Shown: positions 14,379-22,288 of the stretch, one piece after another
Layout of the letters: every line of letters starts with the position of its first letter
Position numbering within the stretch: position 1 is the first letter of the stretch
From: a virus
DNA: 28,739 nt
Reading direction: 5' to 3' (one strand)
Virus record (IMG/VR): IMGVR_UViG_3300032561_000099
Coordinates: 1 to 28,739 of that record
The notes under the pieces: generated by a model
Database searches by the model: none
What the model saw: the letters and a program-made list of their open reading frames with translations, nothing else
Told to the model about the DNA's origin: nothing
Made by a program: the position numbers and the translations under genes

Positions 14379-17320
14379 TATGACACCGCCAATGTGGAAA
14401 CTGTTTGTCCACTTGCTAGAGCTATTCTAATTAGTGCTACGTTGTTAGTAGCGTTAGTCAAGCTAACGTTACCTAAGGTTATCGTATATGCCGCATTAAG
14501 AGCCACGTTGGCTGCTATCAATGCTCCACTGCCACAACCATTTGATCCATTACCACCTGCACCAGTATTTGATCCTGGACGTCCACTACCAGCATAACTG
14601 ACTGTGGCATCTAACCAACCATTGAGTCCGCTGGTTTGATCGATATAGGTTCCTGGTGCCGCTACCCATACACCAACGACACCCGCTGGTGCTACGATAT
14701 TTAGGTTAAATGATGAAATACCTACACGTTGTACACCCATGGTAAAGTATTGATTATTAGCACCATCACCTGAACGATTAGGACCAATTGGTAAGTAACC
14801 AGTGCTGTAGTTGTTAGCAGAAAATTTTAGTACACCCATACGTATGGTTGCTTCACGTGTGCCTGCTACACCTGGATCTGCTGATTCATTGTAGGTGTTT
14901 GCTGTAGACATAAAGTTAGTTGAACTAACATACGCTGGCGTATTAGTAGTGTTGGCTAGGAAATATGTGCTGCGCACCGCTGGGTTGGTGTTGGCACTGG
15001 TGTTAGCTGAGATAGCGATTTCACTGATACCACTCTGTGCTGCTGTGTGTACTTGTATGTTAGCATTGGCACCAATGGTGTAGACAAATGCTGTTGAATT
15101 AGTACAGTTAGTCACATACATTAAAAGGTTAGCTACGCTACGCACTGAGCTTGCGGTGATTGACAATGTTAGGTTGGCTACGGTATATGGTGAATATGCG
15201 CCTGTGTTAGCAATTGGTACGCCACCACTGAGCATGACGTTGGCTGCGTTGTTCAGGCTAGAATAATTATAACCAGTGTTGGTAATCACTGCTGACGCAG
15301 TACCTTCTTGGTTCTGTCCTGAGTTAATCTGTACTGGATTTGTTGCACCAGTGTAGGTTTGTCCAATCCAATTTGGGCCAATGGTTATTCCTGATATGGT
15401 CAGTGTTGGACTACCTGTGTTAAAGTATGGTATACCTGAGATATAACGATAAGTGCCAGGTGTACCTATAGCGATATTTCCCCAGGTAAATGTTGGTGTT
15501 GTAATGATATTATCAACTACGAATTCTACATTGCTGGTCGCACCTGTGGTTGTATGATTGATACCAAATCTGTTTATACCAACTGGTAACTTGCTGCCAG
15601 TGGCTGTGACGTTGGCTGTAAATCCGTAGCCCCAACCTGGATAGTATATTGAGCTGGCAAAAGTTGTGCCTGCACCTGATTGAGCAAATAGATTATAATC
15701 ACTGAGTGAAGTAATCCAAAGATTACCTGTCAATCCTGTCGTCTGAGGCGTAGCTAAGTTTACATTGCCAGCATTGGTACCATTAACAATAGCACTTAAT
15801 ACACCAGTGTTACCATTATAGGTTAATGTATTAGTTATAGTACCTGCATTGGCATTGATAACGCCTTGATTGTACGTAGCACGATTAACTGTAGCACCTG
15901 CTGTTAGTGTTGTTCCGCCTGTGTTGTCTGTGGCACTGGCAGCTAGATACGGGCTATTACCTACGCTAGTACCATAGGTCAATGATCTTGTAGACACACC
16001 AAATGGCACTGGTGGAGTAGGACTGTATACTTTAAGATTAGTCGCGGTATATAGTGGAAGGATGCTGGGGTTGGCGATATTGTCTGACAACAGTGCTAGG
16101 TTAACTGCGAATGTGCTGGCACCTGAATTTGATGAATATGTGTGATTAGCATAAGGACCCAACACACCACCTGATGATGTGTTATTGGGCACGTTGGCAT
16201 AAGTACCATCACCCCAATTGATACTCCAAGTCACTGTTGAAGTGTTGGTATTGGTTGTGGTATTTTGTAGATAAATCACATTACCTTGCACACTGTATAA
16301 ACTATTACCACTTAGTGGTGTGCCGCTGACGTTGGCACTAAACATGCTAAAGCCCATCACTGGGTTAGCACCATAGATTTGTATATAGTTAGTGCGCACA
16401 GCATTGGCTACGTTGCTTGGACTAGCACCATTGGTATTACTTGCCTGCACTATGATAGTAAATGGTGTACCAACGTTAGTAGTGTATGTATGTGTAGCAG
16501 TTGTAGAACTGGTGGTTGTGTTGGCTGTGCCATCACCCCATTGTATGACATATTGGTTGACATTACCTTGTGGTACCATAGTCAACAATATAGTCTGTCC
16601 TGCACCACCTGCTGTGACATTGCTTGAGAATGACACAGTGCGTACAAATGTATTGGTAAATAGGTTTTCAGTTACTGAGTTTAATATGTCAATGGCATCT
16701 GTCACTGTGGTACTGGTTGTAAATCCTAGGTAAGCTGCATTGTTGTCAGCTAGATTACCGTCTGTTGGAGTACCTAAAGGAATTAAATTACCTTTGCTTC
16801 CTCCAGCTATTTGTGCATCAACATAACCTTTGGTTGCGGCATCTGTGCTTTGGATTGGTGAACCCACCCAGATAATTTGATTATTGGCAGCATTTAAATT
16901 ACCTGTGGTATTCGTAATCGTCTGACCGCCAACTGTTAGATTACCTAGGACATTTAAGTTAGTGATGTTACCAACAGTGGTAATATTTGGTTGTGTAGCG
17001 GTTTGTATTGTGCCGTAGAGATTGTTAGCCCAAACGTTGTTCCATTGATTGGTGACGTTACCTAGGTCATGCTGTAGATTGCCAGTGGTTAATACACCGC
17101 CACCGTTGGATAAGATATTACCTGTGACTACTAGGCTTTGATTATATCGATAAGGATTAGGTTCATTGATACCGATGGTCCAATTAGCATAATCAAAATA
17201 TAATAAAGTAGAACCGGTACCATTTGGGTTCGTGTTGGTGGTACTAACAAACGAAAGATCTGTACCTTGACGATCTAATGTTGTTAATAACGCATACCCT
17301 GGGACCTGACTGATTGCCAT
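14378..17320 (-). CDS. Large fibre protein with two PKD-like domains
   Basis: The protein has 980 residues. The N-terminal 170 residues carry fibre units (LVVTGNILSNGGG; LNVLGNLTVGG) and the ATKGYVDAQ motif (162-170) common in phage tail fibres. Two PKD-like beta-sandwiches follow, each with the signature WGDGT and a later HTY: 261-265 with 277-279, and 369-373 with 393-395. PKD domains are surface, protein-binding or glycan-binding modules. The remaining 550 residues are long Thr/Asn-rich repetitive beta structure ending in a Gly-rich patch (GSGRPGSNTGAGGNGSNGCGSG). It probably forms a major adhesin. The ATG at 17320 has AAGGAT upstream. Confidence 0.75.
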   Translation of the reverse strand: MAISQVPGYALLTTLDRQGTDLSFVSTTNTNPNGTGSTLLYFDYANWTIGINEPNPYRYNQSLVVTGNILSNGGGVLTTGNLQHDLGNVTNQWNNVWANNLYGTIQTATQPNITTVGNITNLNVLGNLTVGGQTITNTTGNLNAANNQIIWVGSPIQSTDAATKGYVDAQIAGGSKGNLIPLGTPTDGNLADNNAAYLGFTTSTTVTDAIDILNSVTENLFTNTFVRTVSFSSNVTAGGAGQTILLTMVPQGNVNQYVIQWGDGTANTTTSSTTATHTYTTNVGTPFTIIVQASNTNGASPSNVANAVRTNYIQIYGANPVMGFSMFSANVSGTPLSGNSLYSVQGNVIYLQNTTTNTNTSTVTWSINWGDGTYANVPNNTSSGGVLGPYANHTYSSNSGASTFAVNLALLSDNIANPSILPLYTATNLKVYSPTPPVPFGVSTRSLTYGTSVGNSPYLAASATDNTGGTTLTAGATVNRATYNQGVINANAGTITNTLTYNGNTGVLSAIVNGTNAGNVNLATPQTTGLTGNLWITSLSDYNLFAQSGAGTTFASSIYYPGWGYGFTANVTATGSKLPVGINRFGINHTTTGATSNVEFVVDNIITTPTFTWGNIAIGTPGTYRYISGIPYFNTGSPTLTISGITIGPNWIGQTYTGATNPVQINSGQNQEGTASAVITNTGYNYSSLNNAANVMLSGGVPIANTGAYSPYTVANLTLSITASSVRSVANLLMYVTNCTNSTAFVYTIGANANIQVHTAAQSGISEIAISANTSANTNPAVRSTYFLANTTNTPAYVSSTNFMSTANTYNESADPGVAGTREATIRMGVLKFSANNYSTGYLPIGPNRSGDGANNQYFTMGVQRVGISSFNLNIVAPAGVVGVWVAAPGTYIDQTSGLNGWLDATVSYAGSGRPGSNTGAGGNGSNGCGSGALIAANVALNAAYTITLGNVSLTNATNNVALIRIALASGQTVSTLAVS

Positions 17321-17345
17321 CTACGAATCCTTAATTTACAAAAGA

Positions 17346-17783
17346 TTAGACAGCACTCGTGCTTCCTAACCCCTCAACTATAGCGATAGTTGCACCACTA
17401 TAACTACTTAAACTACCGGCTTGGAAAGCGATATTAGCTGTACCATTACATGTGTAATTGGTGTTAGGAATTTGATAAACACCTGCTAGATGCACTAATA
17501 ATCTTTTTTCTTGACCTGCTGTATAGGTCGTACTCAATGGTCCATAAGACAATTGATTGACATTACTCACTGTAAATGTTGATACAATAAGATTAGCAAA
17601 TCCTTCATGTGCTGTTGCCTGCCAAACATTACCAGTACTGTAATATTCAAAACGGCTTGTAGTTGTATTCCAGCGTGTTTGCCCTACTACAGGACTATCT
17701 GGACCAATGGCACTGGTACCAATTGGTAAGGCAAAAGCATGGCTGGCTGTTTTTGGGCCTGCGTTTTTAATAAAGCGTCCCAT
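17346..17783 (-). CDS. Small virion structural protein with W-N-T/Y-Y module
   Basis: The protein has 145 residues. It starts MGRFIKNAGPKTASHAFALP and contains VGQTRWNTTTSRFEYYSTGNVWQ (34-56), the same module found inside the larger fibre proteins at 906-4481 and 12030-14378. The C-terminal 80 residues resemble the adhesin-like unit of those proteins (LLVHLAGVYQIPNTNYT...IAFQAGSL). It therefore looks like a stand-alone combination of two fibre modules. No catalytic motif. It is separated by only 2 nt from the upstream gene. Confidence 0.65.
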   Translation of the reverse strand: MGRFIKNAGPKTASHAFALPIGTSAIGPDSPVVGQTRWNTTTSRFEYYSTGNVWQATAHEGFANLIVSTFTVSNVNQLSYGPLSTTYTAGQEKRLLVHLAGVYQIPNTNYTCNGTANIAFQAGSLSSYSGATIAIVEGLGSTSAV

Positions 17784-17785
17784 CG

Positions 17786-18097
17786 TTAGATTCCTACGTA
17801 AGTGATTGTAGCATTTACTACATTGGCTATACCAACACTAGCACGGATTTGATCACCAGGGCCTAATACTAGTTTTTCCCAATCTGCAACGTAAGTGTCA
17901 TTTGATGCTAATTGTATGTTAGCATAAATTTGTGTGGTTACATTAGCAATGCTATTTGGTGCTGAAATTAAATAAACGTTTAGATTTACAGCGGAAGTGT
18001 AGGTATTGCAGAAATACATAGTGCTAACCACTGTGTTGCCAGAGCTAACATAGATGTTGCTAGGTGTTGTTGTTAATAGTGTAGACTGAATTGACAT
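17786..18097 (-). CDS. Small conserved virion structural protein
   Basis: The protein has 103 residues. The layout is LLTTTPSNIYVSSGNTVVSTMYFCNTYTSAVNLNVYL, then a middle with YVADWEKLVLGPGDQIRAS, then IVNATITYVGI-like strands at the end. It is a small all-beta protein of the kind found several times in T4-like phage structural clusters, similar in plan to the 110-residue protein at 11667-11999. It has no enzymatic residues. It sits 8 nt after the 218-residue fibre protein and 2 nt before the next, so it is part of the long late operon. Confidence 0.6.
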   Translation of the reverse strand: MSIQSTLLTTTPSNIYVSSGNTVVSTMYFCNTYTSAVNLNVYLISAPNSIANVTTQIYANIQLASNDTYVADWEKLVLGPGDQIRASVGIANVVNATITYVGI

Positions 18098-18105
18098 GTT
18101 TGTTC

Positions 18106-18762
18106 CTATAATAATAATGAAAAGCCCAGGGCGCGAGCTTTGGTAACTAATTCTTGGTTAGCAGCTTGGCTGTTTAATACATAAATGCCTGAAGTACCTG
18201 ATGAAGGTGTACTTGCATAAACTATGGTGGCATTGATAACTGCTACGTTTGGTGTAGTTGCTGGATTAATTAATAATAAATTTGCACCAAAGTTTACTGT
18301 GGCGTTTGCGTAGATAGTGAATCCATTGGCATTTAAGTTGCCACCTAGTACTGGTGCTTTGTCATCAAATACCACAGTACCACCTGTACTAGATGTTGCT
18401 AGGTTTGAAAACAGCGTACCATCACCTGGGCTTCCGCTAGTAATTCCACTGACTTGCCAAACCTTTAATGGCTCGTTCCATTGTAGTTTAACGTTGCCAC
18501 CAGGTGCTGTGCCGCGATCAATTATAAGTCCTGATGTTGTTCCGAGGATGCTAACACCATTACCATTTTCACCTGCATTTAATGTTACAAAATTATCTGT
18601 GATACTAGTAACGTTTGATTCTACTTGTGTACTATTACCTAGCACAGTTAAATTACCAGTAATGATCACACCAAGAGGTGATGTGGTTGCCAGCGTGATA
18701 GTATCGCTATTGTTGGTAGTTGTTATGGTATAAGGTGCACCAAGTTTTTTAACGATTGCCAT
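18106..18762 (-). CDS. Tail-fibre-type virion protein
   Basis: The protein has 218 residues and is the first gene of the long fibre operon. The N-terminal half is a version of the same module as in the 1191-residue fibre: GNLTVLGNSTQV (34-45), SITDNFVTLNAGENG, GLIIDRGTAPGG and LQWNEPLKVWQV. The middle contains the VFDDKAPVLGGNLNANGFTI segment common in phage fibres. The C-terminus reads YVLNSQAANQELVTKARALGF. The ATG at 18762 has GGAAG 6 nt upstream, and a GATAAATA late box lies at 18783-18790, so it has a short leader of about 15 nt. Assembly role unknown. Confidence 0.65.
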   Translation of the reverse strand: MAIVKKLGAPYTITTTNNSDTITLATTSPLGVIITGNLTVLGNSTQVESNVTSITDNFVTLNAGENGNGVSILGTTSGLIIDRGTAPGGNVKLQWNEPLKVWQVSGITSGSPGDGTLFSNLATSSTGGTVVFDDKAPVLGGNLNANGFTIYANATVNFGANLLLINPATTPNVAVINATIVYASTPSSGTSGIYVLNSQAANQELVTKARALGFSLLL

Positions 18763-18782
18763 TTAAATCTTCCAGTTTCTAT

Positions 18783-18790
18783 TATTTATC
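18783..18790 (-). promoter_or_regulatory. T4-type late promoter box (GATAAATA)
   Basis: Minus-strand GATAAATAATAG lies 21 nt before the ATG at 18762. It sits directly downstream of the terminator at 18812-18842, so it restarts transcription for the fibre operon, which runs without a further clear break to 5593. Confidence 0.75.
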
Positions 18791-18811
18791 AGTTTTATTC
18801 AACACTAGAGA

Positions 18812-18842
18812 CAAAAAAATAGCACCCTAAGGTGCTATTTTC
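18812..18842 (-). terminator. Intrinsic terminator after the 143-residue virion protein gene
   Basis: A perfect 9-bp stem, AATAGCACC (18818-18826) with GGTGCTATT (18831-18839), has a CTAA loop. On the minus strand it is followed by a run of seven T. It lies 15 nt after the stop of the gene at 18857-19288. Confidence 0.85.
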
Positions 18843-18856
18843 TTAACTAAATTAAA

Positions 18857-19288
18857 TTAGTTAGTAGCAACGTTTGCCCAGTTAGCTGTTGCTACTACGT
18901 TAAGTCCAGATTTGTAAACATATCTGTTGCCATTCCAGTCTTTAACCCAATGGTCTGTGATACGTTTAGCATAGAAAGCTACATTGCTTGTGTTGTAGCA
19001 TAATACTGCCGCTGTATTAGCAGCCATATTTGCAAAACCACTTGTTGGGTTTACTAGATAAACTGATGTAGTTTGACCGCCGGCCGCATTAGCAACTGTA
19101 AATTTTTGTGCGCCTTTTTGTGCTGATGCATAACCGTTCGTGACTAATACATTACCAGCTGTTTTGTAATTGAAAGCGATAGTATAAACGCTTGTAATAG
19201 CATGGCCTGCACCAATAGTGCCACCATAACCGTTGTTGTAACCTTTGTCAATTGAACTGCTTTGTGTTAATTTAATTGGACGTCCCAT
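18857..19288 (-). CDS. Small probable virion protein between gp23 and the fibre operon
   Basis: The protein has 143 residues and starts MGRPIKLTQSSSIDKGYNNGYGGTI. The later part is beta-rich with VTNGYASAQKGAQKFTVAN and a closing HWVKDWNGNRYVYKSG. I recognise the MGRPIK-type opening from small T4-like cyanophage structural proteins but cannot give a function; a head decoration or tail accessory is possible. An upstream ATG at 19339 is in frame, but AAGGAG lies 7 nt before the ATG at 19288, so the shorter form is chosen. It is a monocistronic unit with its own late promoter (19367-19374) and terminator (18812-18842), which suggests a product needed in its own amount. Confidence 0.65.
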   Translation of the reverse strand: MGRPIKLTQSSSIDKGYNNGYGGTIGAGHAITSVYTIAFNYKTAGNVLVTNGYASAQKGAQKFTVANAAGGQTTSVYLVNPTSGFANMAANTAAVLCYNTSNVAFYAKRITDHWVKDWNGNRYVYKSGLNVVATANWANVATN

Positions 19289-19366
19289 TTGTTTTCTCCT
19301 TAATAAATGGCGTTCTAGGCCTACGCAGTGGGTCTGCATAAACTCTCCGTTAAGAGTGAACAGTAT

Positions 19367-19374
19367 TATTTATC
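19367..19374 (-). promoter_or_regulatory. T4-type late promoter box (GATAAATA)
   Basis: Minus-strand GATAAATAATACTG gives a leader of about 72 nt before the ATG at 19288. The leader contains a small ACTCT/AGAGT inverted repeat. TTTGGCTATC lies immediately upstream (19377-19386), as before the 4570 box. Confidence 0.75.
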
Positions 19375-19385
19375 GCGATAGCCAA

Positions 19386-19414
19386 AGAAAAAGCCCCATA
19401 TAGGGGCTTTTTGG
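19386..19414 (-). terminator. Intrinsic terminator after the tail-anchored protein gene
   Basis: A perfect 10-bp stem, AAAAAGCCCC (19388-19397) with GGGGCTTTTT (19403-19412), has an ATATA loop. It lies 11 nt after the stop at 19426. The A and T runs on both sides would let it work in either direction. Confidence 0.85.
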
Positions 19415-19425
19415 ACTGTTGCGGC

Positions 19426-19851
19426 TTATAAAAATTTAACTACAGCAAAACCAATCGCGGCTAGCGCGATAACAACTAGCACGATTTTAAGTTTGTGTTC
19501 CGCAGCATAACCGTGGACTCGTTTCTCAGCGGCGACTACATCTTCGCCTGCTGTGACTAAATCTGTATGTAAATCATTGATTCCTTTTTTAACATCTGTG
19601 ACTACAGCTAACAGAGCTTTGTGTCTAGCTAATTCAGCATTAACATAATCAATCACTGAACTACTGTGTGTTACTAAATCAGGATGTACTGCTTGATCAT
19701 CTGCTGTTGCTACTGTTGCTGGTGTTGCTGGTGTTGATGGAGCCGGTGTCGGATCTGGAGCCGCGGCAGCTAACTGCGCTGGTGTTGGCGTTGGATCTGG
19801 TGTTGCTGGTGTTGCTGGTGTTGCTGGTGTTGATACTTGTTCATCTGCCAT
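19426..19851 (-). CDS. Pro/Ala/Thr-rich tail-anchored membrane protein
   Basis: The protein has 141 residues. Residues 8-47 are a low-complexity Pro/Ala/Thr stretch (TPATPATPATPDPTPTP and similar). A helical segment of about 60-115 looks amphipathic or coiled-coil. The C-terminus is a single hydrophobic helix, IVLVVIALAAIGFAVV (123-138), preceded by HKLK and followed by KFL. A cytoplasmic protein anchored by its tail in the host membrane is the direct reading. A holin-like or other lysis-related role, or a membrane site for head assembly, are possibilities I cannot choose between. It has TAGGAG 8 nt before the ATG, its own late promoter (19888-19895) and its own terminator, directly after gp23. 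Confidence 0.65.
   Translation of the reverse strand: MADEQVSTPATPATPATPDPTPTPAQLAAAAPDPTPAPSTPATPATVATADDQAVHPDLVTHSSSVIDYVNAELARHKALLAVVTDVKKGINDLHTDLVTAGEDVVAAEKRVHGYAAEHKLKIVLVVIALAAIGFAVVKFL
19801..19827 (-). repeat. 9-bp tandem repeat in the Pro/Ala/Thr region
   Basis: TGTTGCTGG is repeated three times without error and a fourth time with changes. It encodes the ATP-ATP-ATP run of the tail-anchored protein, and a degenerate version recurs near 19712-19736. Length variation by slippage is likely. Confidence 0.8.
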
Positions 19852-19887
19852 TTTGATTTCTCCTAGGAAACACTACTATAGTAACAG

Positions 19888-19895
19888 TATTTATG
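19888..19895 (-). promoter_or_regulatory. T4-type late promoter box (CATAAATA)
   Basis: Minus-strand CATAAATACTG is 7 of 8 to the consensus, with a leader of about 31 nt to the ATG at 19851. A TTGGCTAT element lies further upstream (19907-19914), between this box and the gp23 terminator. Confidence 0.65.
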
Positions 19896-19913
19896 GAGTA
19901 TGTCAAATAGCCA

Positions 19914-19944
19914 ATAAAAAACCCCACATAAAGCGGGGTTTTTC
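19914..19944 (-). terminator. Intrinsic terminator after gp23
   Basis: A 9-bp stem, AAAAACCCC (19917-19925) with GGGGTTTTT (19935-19943), has a 9-nt loop. It lies about 35 nt after the gp23 stop and ends the head transcript. Confidence 0.85.
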
Positions 19945-19977
19945 ATTTTGAGTTTTACTACCTCTTGCAAACCAATA

Positions 19978-21156
19978 TTATTGGAATGAAAGATTAGAAA
20001 TACCAATCGTTTCTAAGTAGTCAGCCGCATTGCCTAAGCTAGATGCGGTGTTAGTGAGCTCAGCATAACCGTAACGTGTCATAAAGCCTACTACTGGTTC
20101 AAATGTGCTAGGATCTAACACAACACCAGAACTCATTAAAGGAATATAAGGGCAATAAAACGCAGCTGCATCAGCTTCGCTAGAACCTTTATAACCTAAT
20201 AACACTGAAGTACCAGTAGCAGCATAGCTGTTTACATAGATCTTCATAGCGTTGTTTAATGTACCAACAAATTTATTGTTTGTTGGAGCTTCAAATGTAC
20301 CTTCTGTACTACGAGCAAAAGCTGAAGTAGTTGCAGATTGTAACACTGTTAAAGCTTCTGGACTTACAACTGCCCAGTTACCAGCACCACGTCTTGTACG
20401 TTGTGCGATCAAGTTTGCTGAACGATTGATAAGAACAGCTAAAGCAGCATGTTCATCACCAACGAATGTAGCAGTACCTGATACAGTAGCTTGGTTGTAG
20501 TTGTATGTGTTTGGTGCTAAAGCTAACAAGCTGTTTAAAATCTCTTGGTCGATTTCAACAGTGATTTCTTGTGCTAAAGCAGCCATGATTTCAGCTTCAA
20601 CGTCTAAACCGTGCATAGATTGTGCATCTTGCGCAGCTTCAAATGTCCAACGAGCTGATAGTTTGCGAGTTTTCGCTTCAACAACTTGTTTTAAAATTTG
20701 AACGTTGATTCTGTTACCTGGTGTACCTTCAAGTGAGCTTGTAGAAGCTGCTAAGCCAGTTGATGTTTGGCTTGAGTAAGCTACAGCAATCTTGAATGGT
20801 GATAGTGCTTCATCGCCTGGAACTGCAGCGTCACCACCAATTGAACCAGCAGCTTGTTGATCAGCATATCGTACACGTAGTGTGTGGATTTGTGCAACTG
20901 GGCCAGTCATTGGTTGAACGCCAATAATTTCATTAGCGATAACAGTTGGCATAACTCGACGAATCACTGGAAGAATCACGCGGTTTAGTGTAGCAACGTT
21001 ACCTACTGCTGTTGCACCACTAGTAGCAGTTTCCATCAAGTGCTTCTTAGTGTTTTCCAAAATAATTGCCATTGAGGTTCTTTTAGAACCTTGTAGACCT
21101 TCTAACAGGGCGTCTTTGGTCTCATTCCAACGGCCTTCTAATAGTTGGGTTGTCAT
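19978..21156 (-). CDS. 23: Major capsid protein (T4 gp23 type)
   Basis: The protein has 392 residues and forms the hexamers of the phage head. The N-terminal block LNRVILPVIRRVMPTVIANEI (58-78) and GVQPMTGPVAQIHTLRVRY (79-97) are the clear gp23 signature. Later segments FTHE-like spacing, TRRGAGNWAVVSPEALTVL and YVNSYA...LLGYKGSS also fit. A gp21-type cleavage site ([LI]-x-E) is visible at L40-M41-E42, which would remove about 42 residues on maturation. The protein is clearly shorter than T4 gp23 (about 520 residues). AAGGA precedes the ATG at 21156. It follows the scaffold gene by 28 nt and is ended by the terminator at 19914-19944. Confidence 0.95.
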   Translation of the reverse strand: MTTQLLEGRWNETKDALLEGLQGSKRTSMAIILENTKKHLMETATSGATAVGNVATLNRVILPVIRRVMPTVIANEIIGVQPMTGPVAQIHTLRVRYADQQAAGSIGGDAAVPGDEALSPFKIAVAYSSQTSTGLAASTSSLEGTPGNRINVQILKQVVEAKTRKLSARWTFEAAQDAQSMHGLDVEAEIMAALAQEITVEIDQEILNSLLALAPNTYNYNQATVSGTATFVGDEHAALAVLINRSANLIAQRTRRGAGNWAVVSPEALTVLQSATTSAFARSTEGTFEAPTNNKFVGTLNNAMKIYVNSYAATGTSVLLGYKGSSEADAAAFYCPYIPLMSSGVVLDPSTFEPVVGFMTRYGYAELTNTASSLGNAADYLETIGISNLSFQ

Positions 21157-21184
21157 TTCTTTTTTCCTTATAAAAATTTTACTA

Positions 21185-22279
21185 CTATTTTAGCCCTGCT
21201 AAACGTTTGATGTCAACTACATTAGTAGCAACTTCTACGTCTGTTTTAGCAGATTTATCACCTGTCACTTCTACACGACTCTCAGCTAATACAGCTTTTT
21301 CAGCTTTAACAGCTGGAGTGTTGTTTAGAACTGCTGGTAGATACTTTTCATATGCAGACTGAAGACGTTCAGTTTGCACACTTTCGAGAAGACTGCTCAT
21401 TACTTCAGCTTTCTCTTTGTTTAACGGTTTGAGCAACTCATTCAATGCCTCTTTACGAGCCACTGAGTCTTTGATTACTCGAACTTCTTTTTCTTTTGAC
21501 TCAACTAACACTTCTTTTTCAGCGATTGCTTTTTTGCTTTCAGCAATAATCGTTTCTTTTTCTGCGATTTCTGCTTTAAGTTTTGCGAATTCAGCATTTT
21601 CACTTAGGTGTGTAACTGCGAATTCTTGGGCAAATGCTTCAAATAAGCGACGGCCAAACATGTTCTCGCGAGCTGCTTGGATGTCTTCTTTGAGTTGAGC
21701 TAATTCTGAGCCTAGATTGTTTGCCACTGCTTCCTTAACAAGTTTAGCACTGCGTTTAACAAAAGCACCTTGTAGTTCAGCTAGTTTTGATTTAGCTTCT
21801 GCAACAAGTTTAACTTTAGTTTCTACAACAGCTTGCTTGTCTTGGTCAAACTCTTTGATCTCTTCAGCTAGTGCATGGATAACAAACTTTTCTAACTTAG
21901 CGATAGCTTCAGTTTGAACTTTCTTATCTTGACGTAACTCTTTGATCTCTTCTGCAAGTTTAGTAACCATAAAGTCATTAAACTTACCAGCAGATTCAAC
22001 CATGTGACGTTTGAATTTCACGCGGTCTTCTACTAGAGCTTGTTTCTCTTCGGCGAACTCTTTGAGTTCAGCGGAGAGTGATTCAGTGACCATTTTGTCT
22101 AGAGCTTCAACCATTACTTGTTTATCGTGTGTATAGCGTTGTGCGAACTCTTCACGCAATTCAGCGCGAACAGTTTCACGTGCTTCATTAACTTGTTTTT
22201 CCCAAGCTTCTGTAATAGCTGCTTGAGTATCTTCGTTAATGATGCCACTATCCAACAATGGTTTGATAGCTTCTAACAT
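21185..22279 (-). CDS. 22: Prohead scaffolding core protein (T4 gp22 type)
   Basis: The protein has 364 residues, almost entirely charged helix with heptad-like spacing (blocks such as LAEEIKELRQDKK and ALAEEIKEFDQDKQ repeat several times), as expected for the internal scaffold around which gp23 assembles. It begins MLEAIKPLLDSGIINEDTQ, a recognisable gp22 opening, and ends VVDIKRLAGLK. Several [LI]-x-E sites would allow destruction by gp21 after assembly. The ATG has AGGAG 7 nt upstream. It lies between gp21 and gp23, the standard T4 order. Confidence 0.9.
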   Translation of the reverse strand: MLEAIKPLLDSGIINEDTQAAITEAWEKQVNEARETVRAELREEFAQRYTHDKQVMVEALDKMVTESLSAELKEFAEEKQALVEDRVKFKRHMVESAGKFNDFMVTKLAEEIKELRQDKKVQTEAIAKLEKFVIHALAEEIKEFDQDKQAVVETKVKLVAEAKSKLAELQGAFVKRSAKLVKEAVANNLGSELAQLKEDIQAARENMFGRRLFEAFAQEFAVTHLSENAEFAKLKAEIAEKETIIAESKKAIAEKEVLVESKEKEVRVIKDSVARKEALNELLKPLNKEKAEVMSSLLESVQTERLQSAYEKYLPAVLNNTPAVKAEKAVLAESRVEVTGDKSAKTDVEVATNVVDIKRLAGLK

Positions 22280-22288
22280 GCTGATCTC

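Noticed and set aside
19289-19339. N-terminal extension of the 143-residue virion protein
   Set aside because: It has no ribosome binding site, while AAGGAG sits correctly before the ATG at 19288; the extension (Arg/His/Cys-rich) is unlike the rest.
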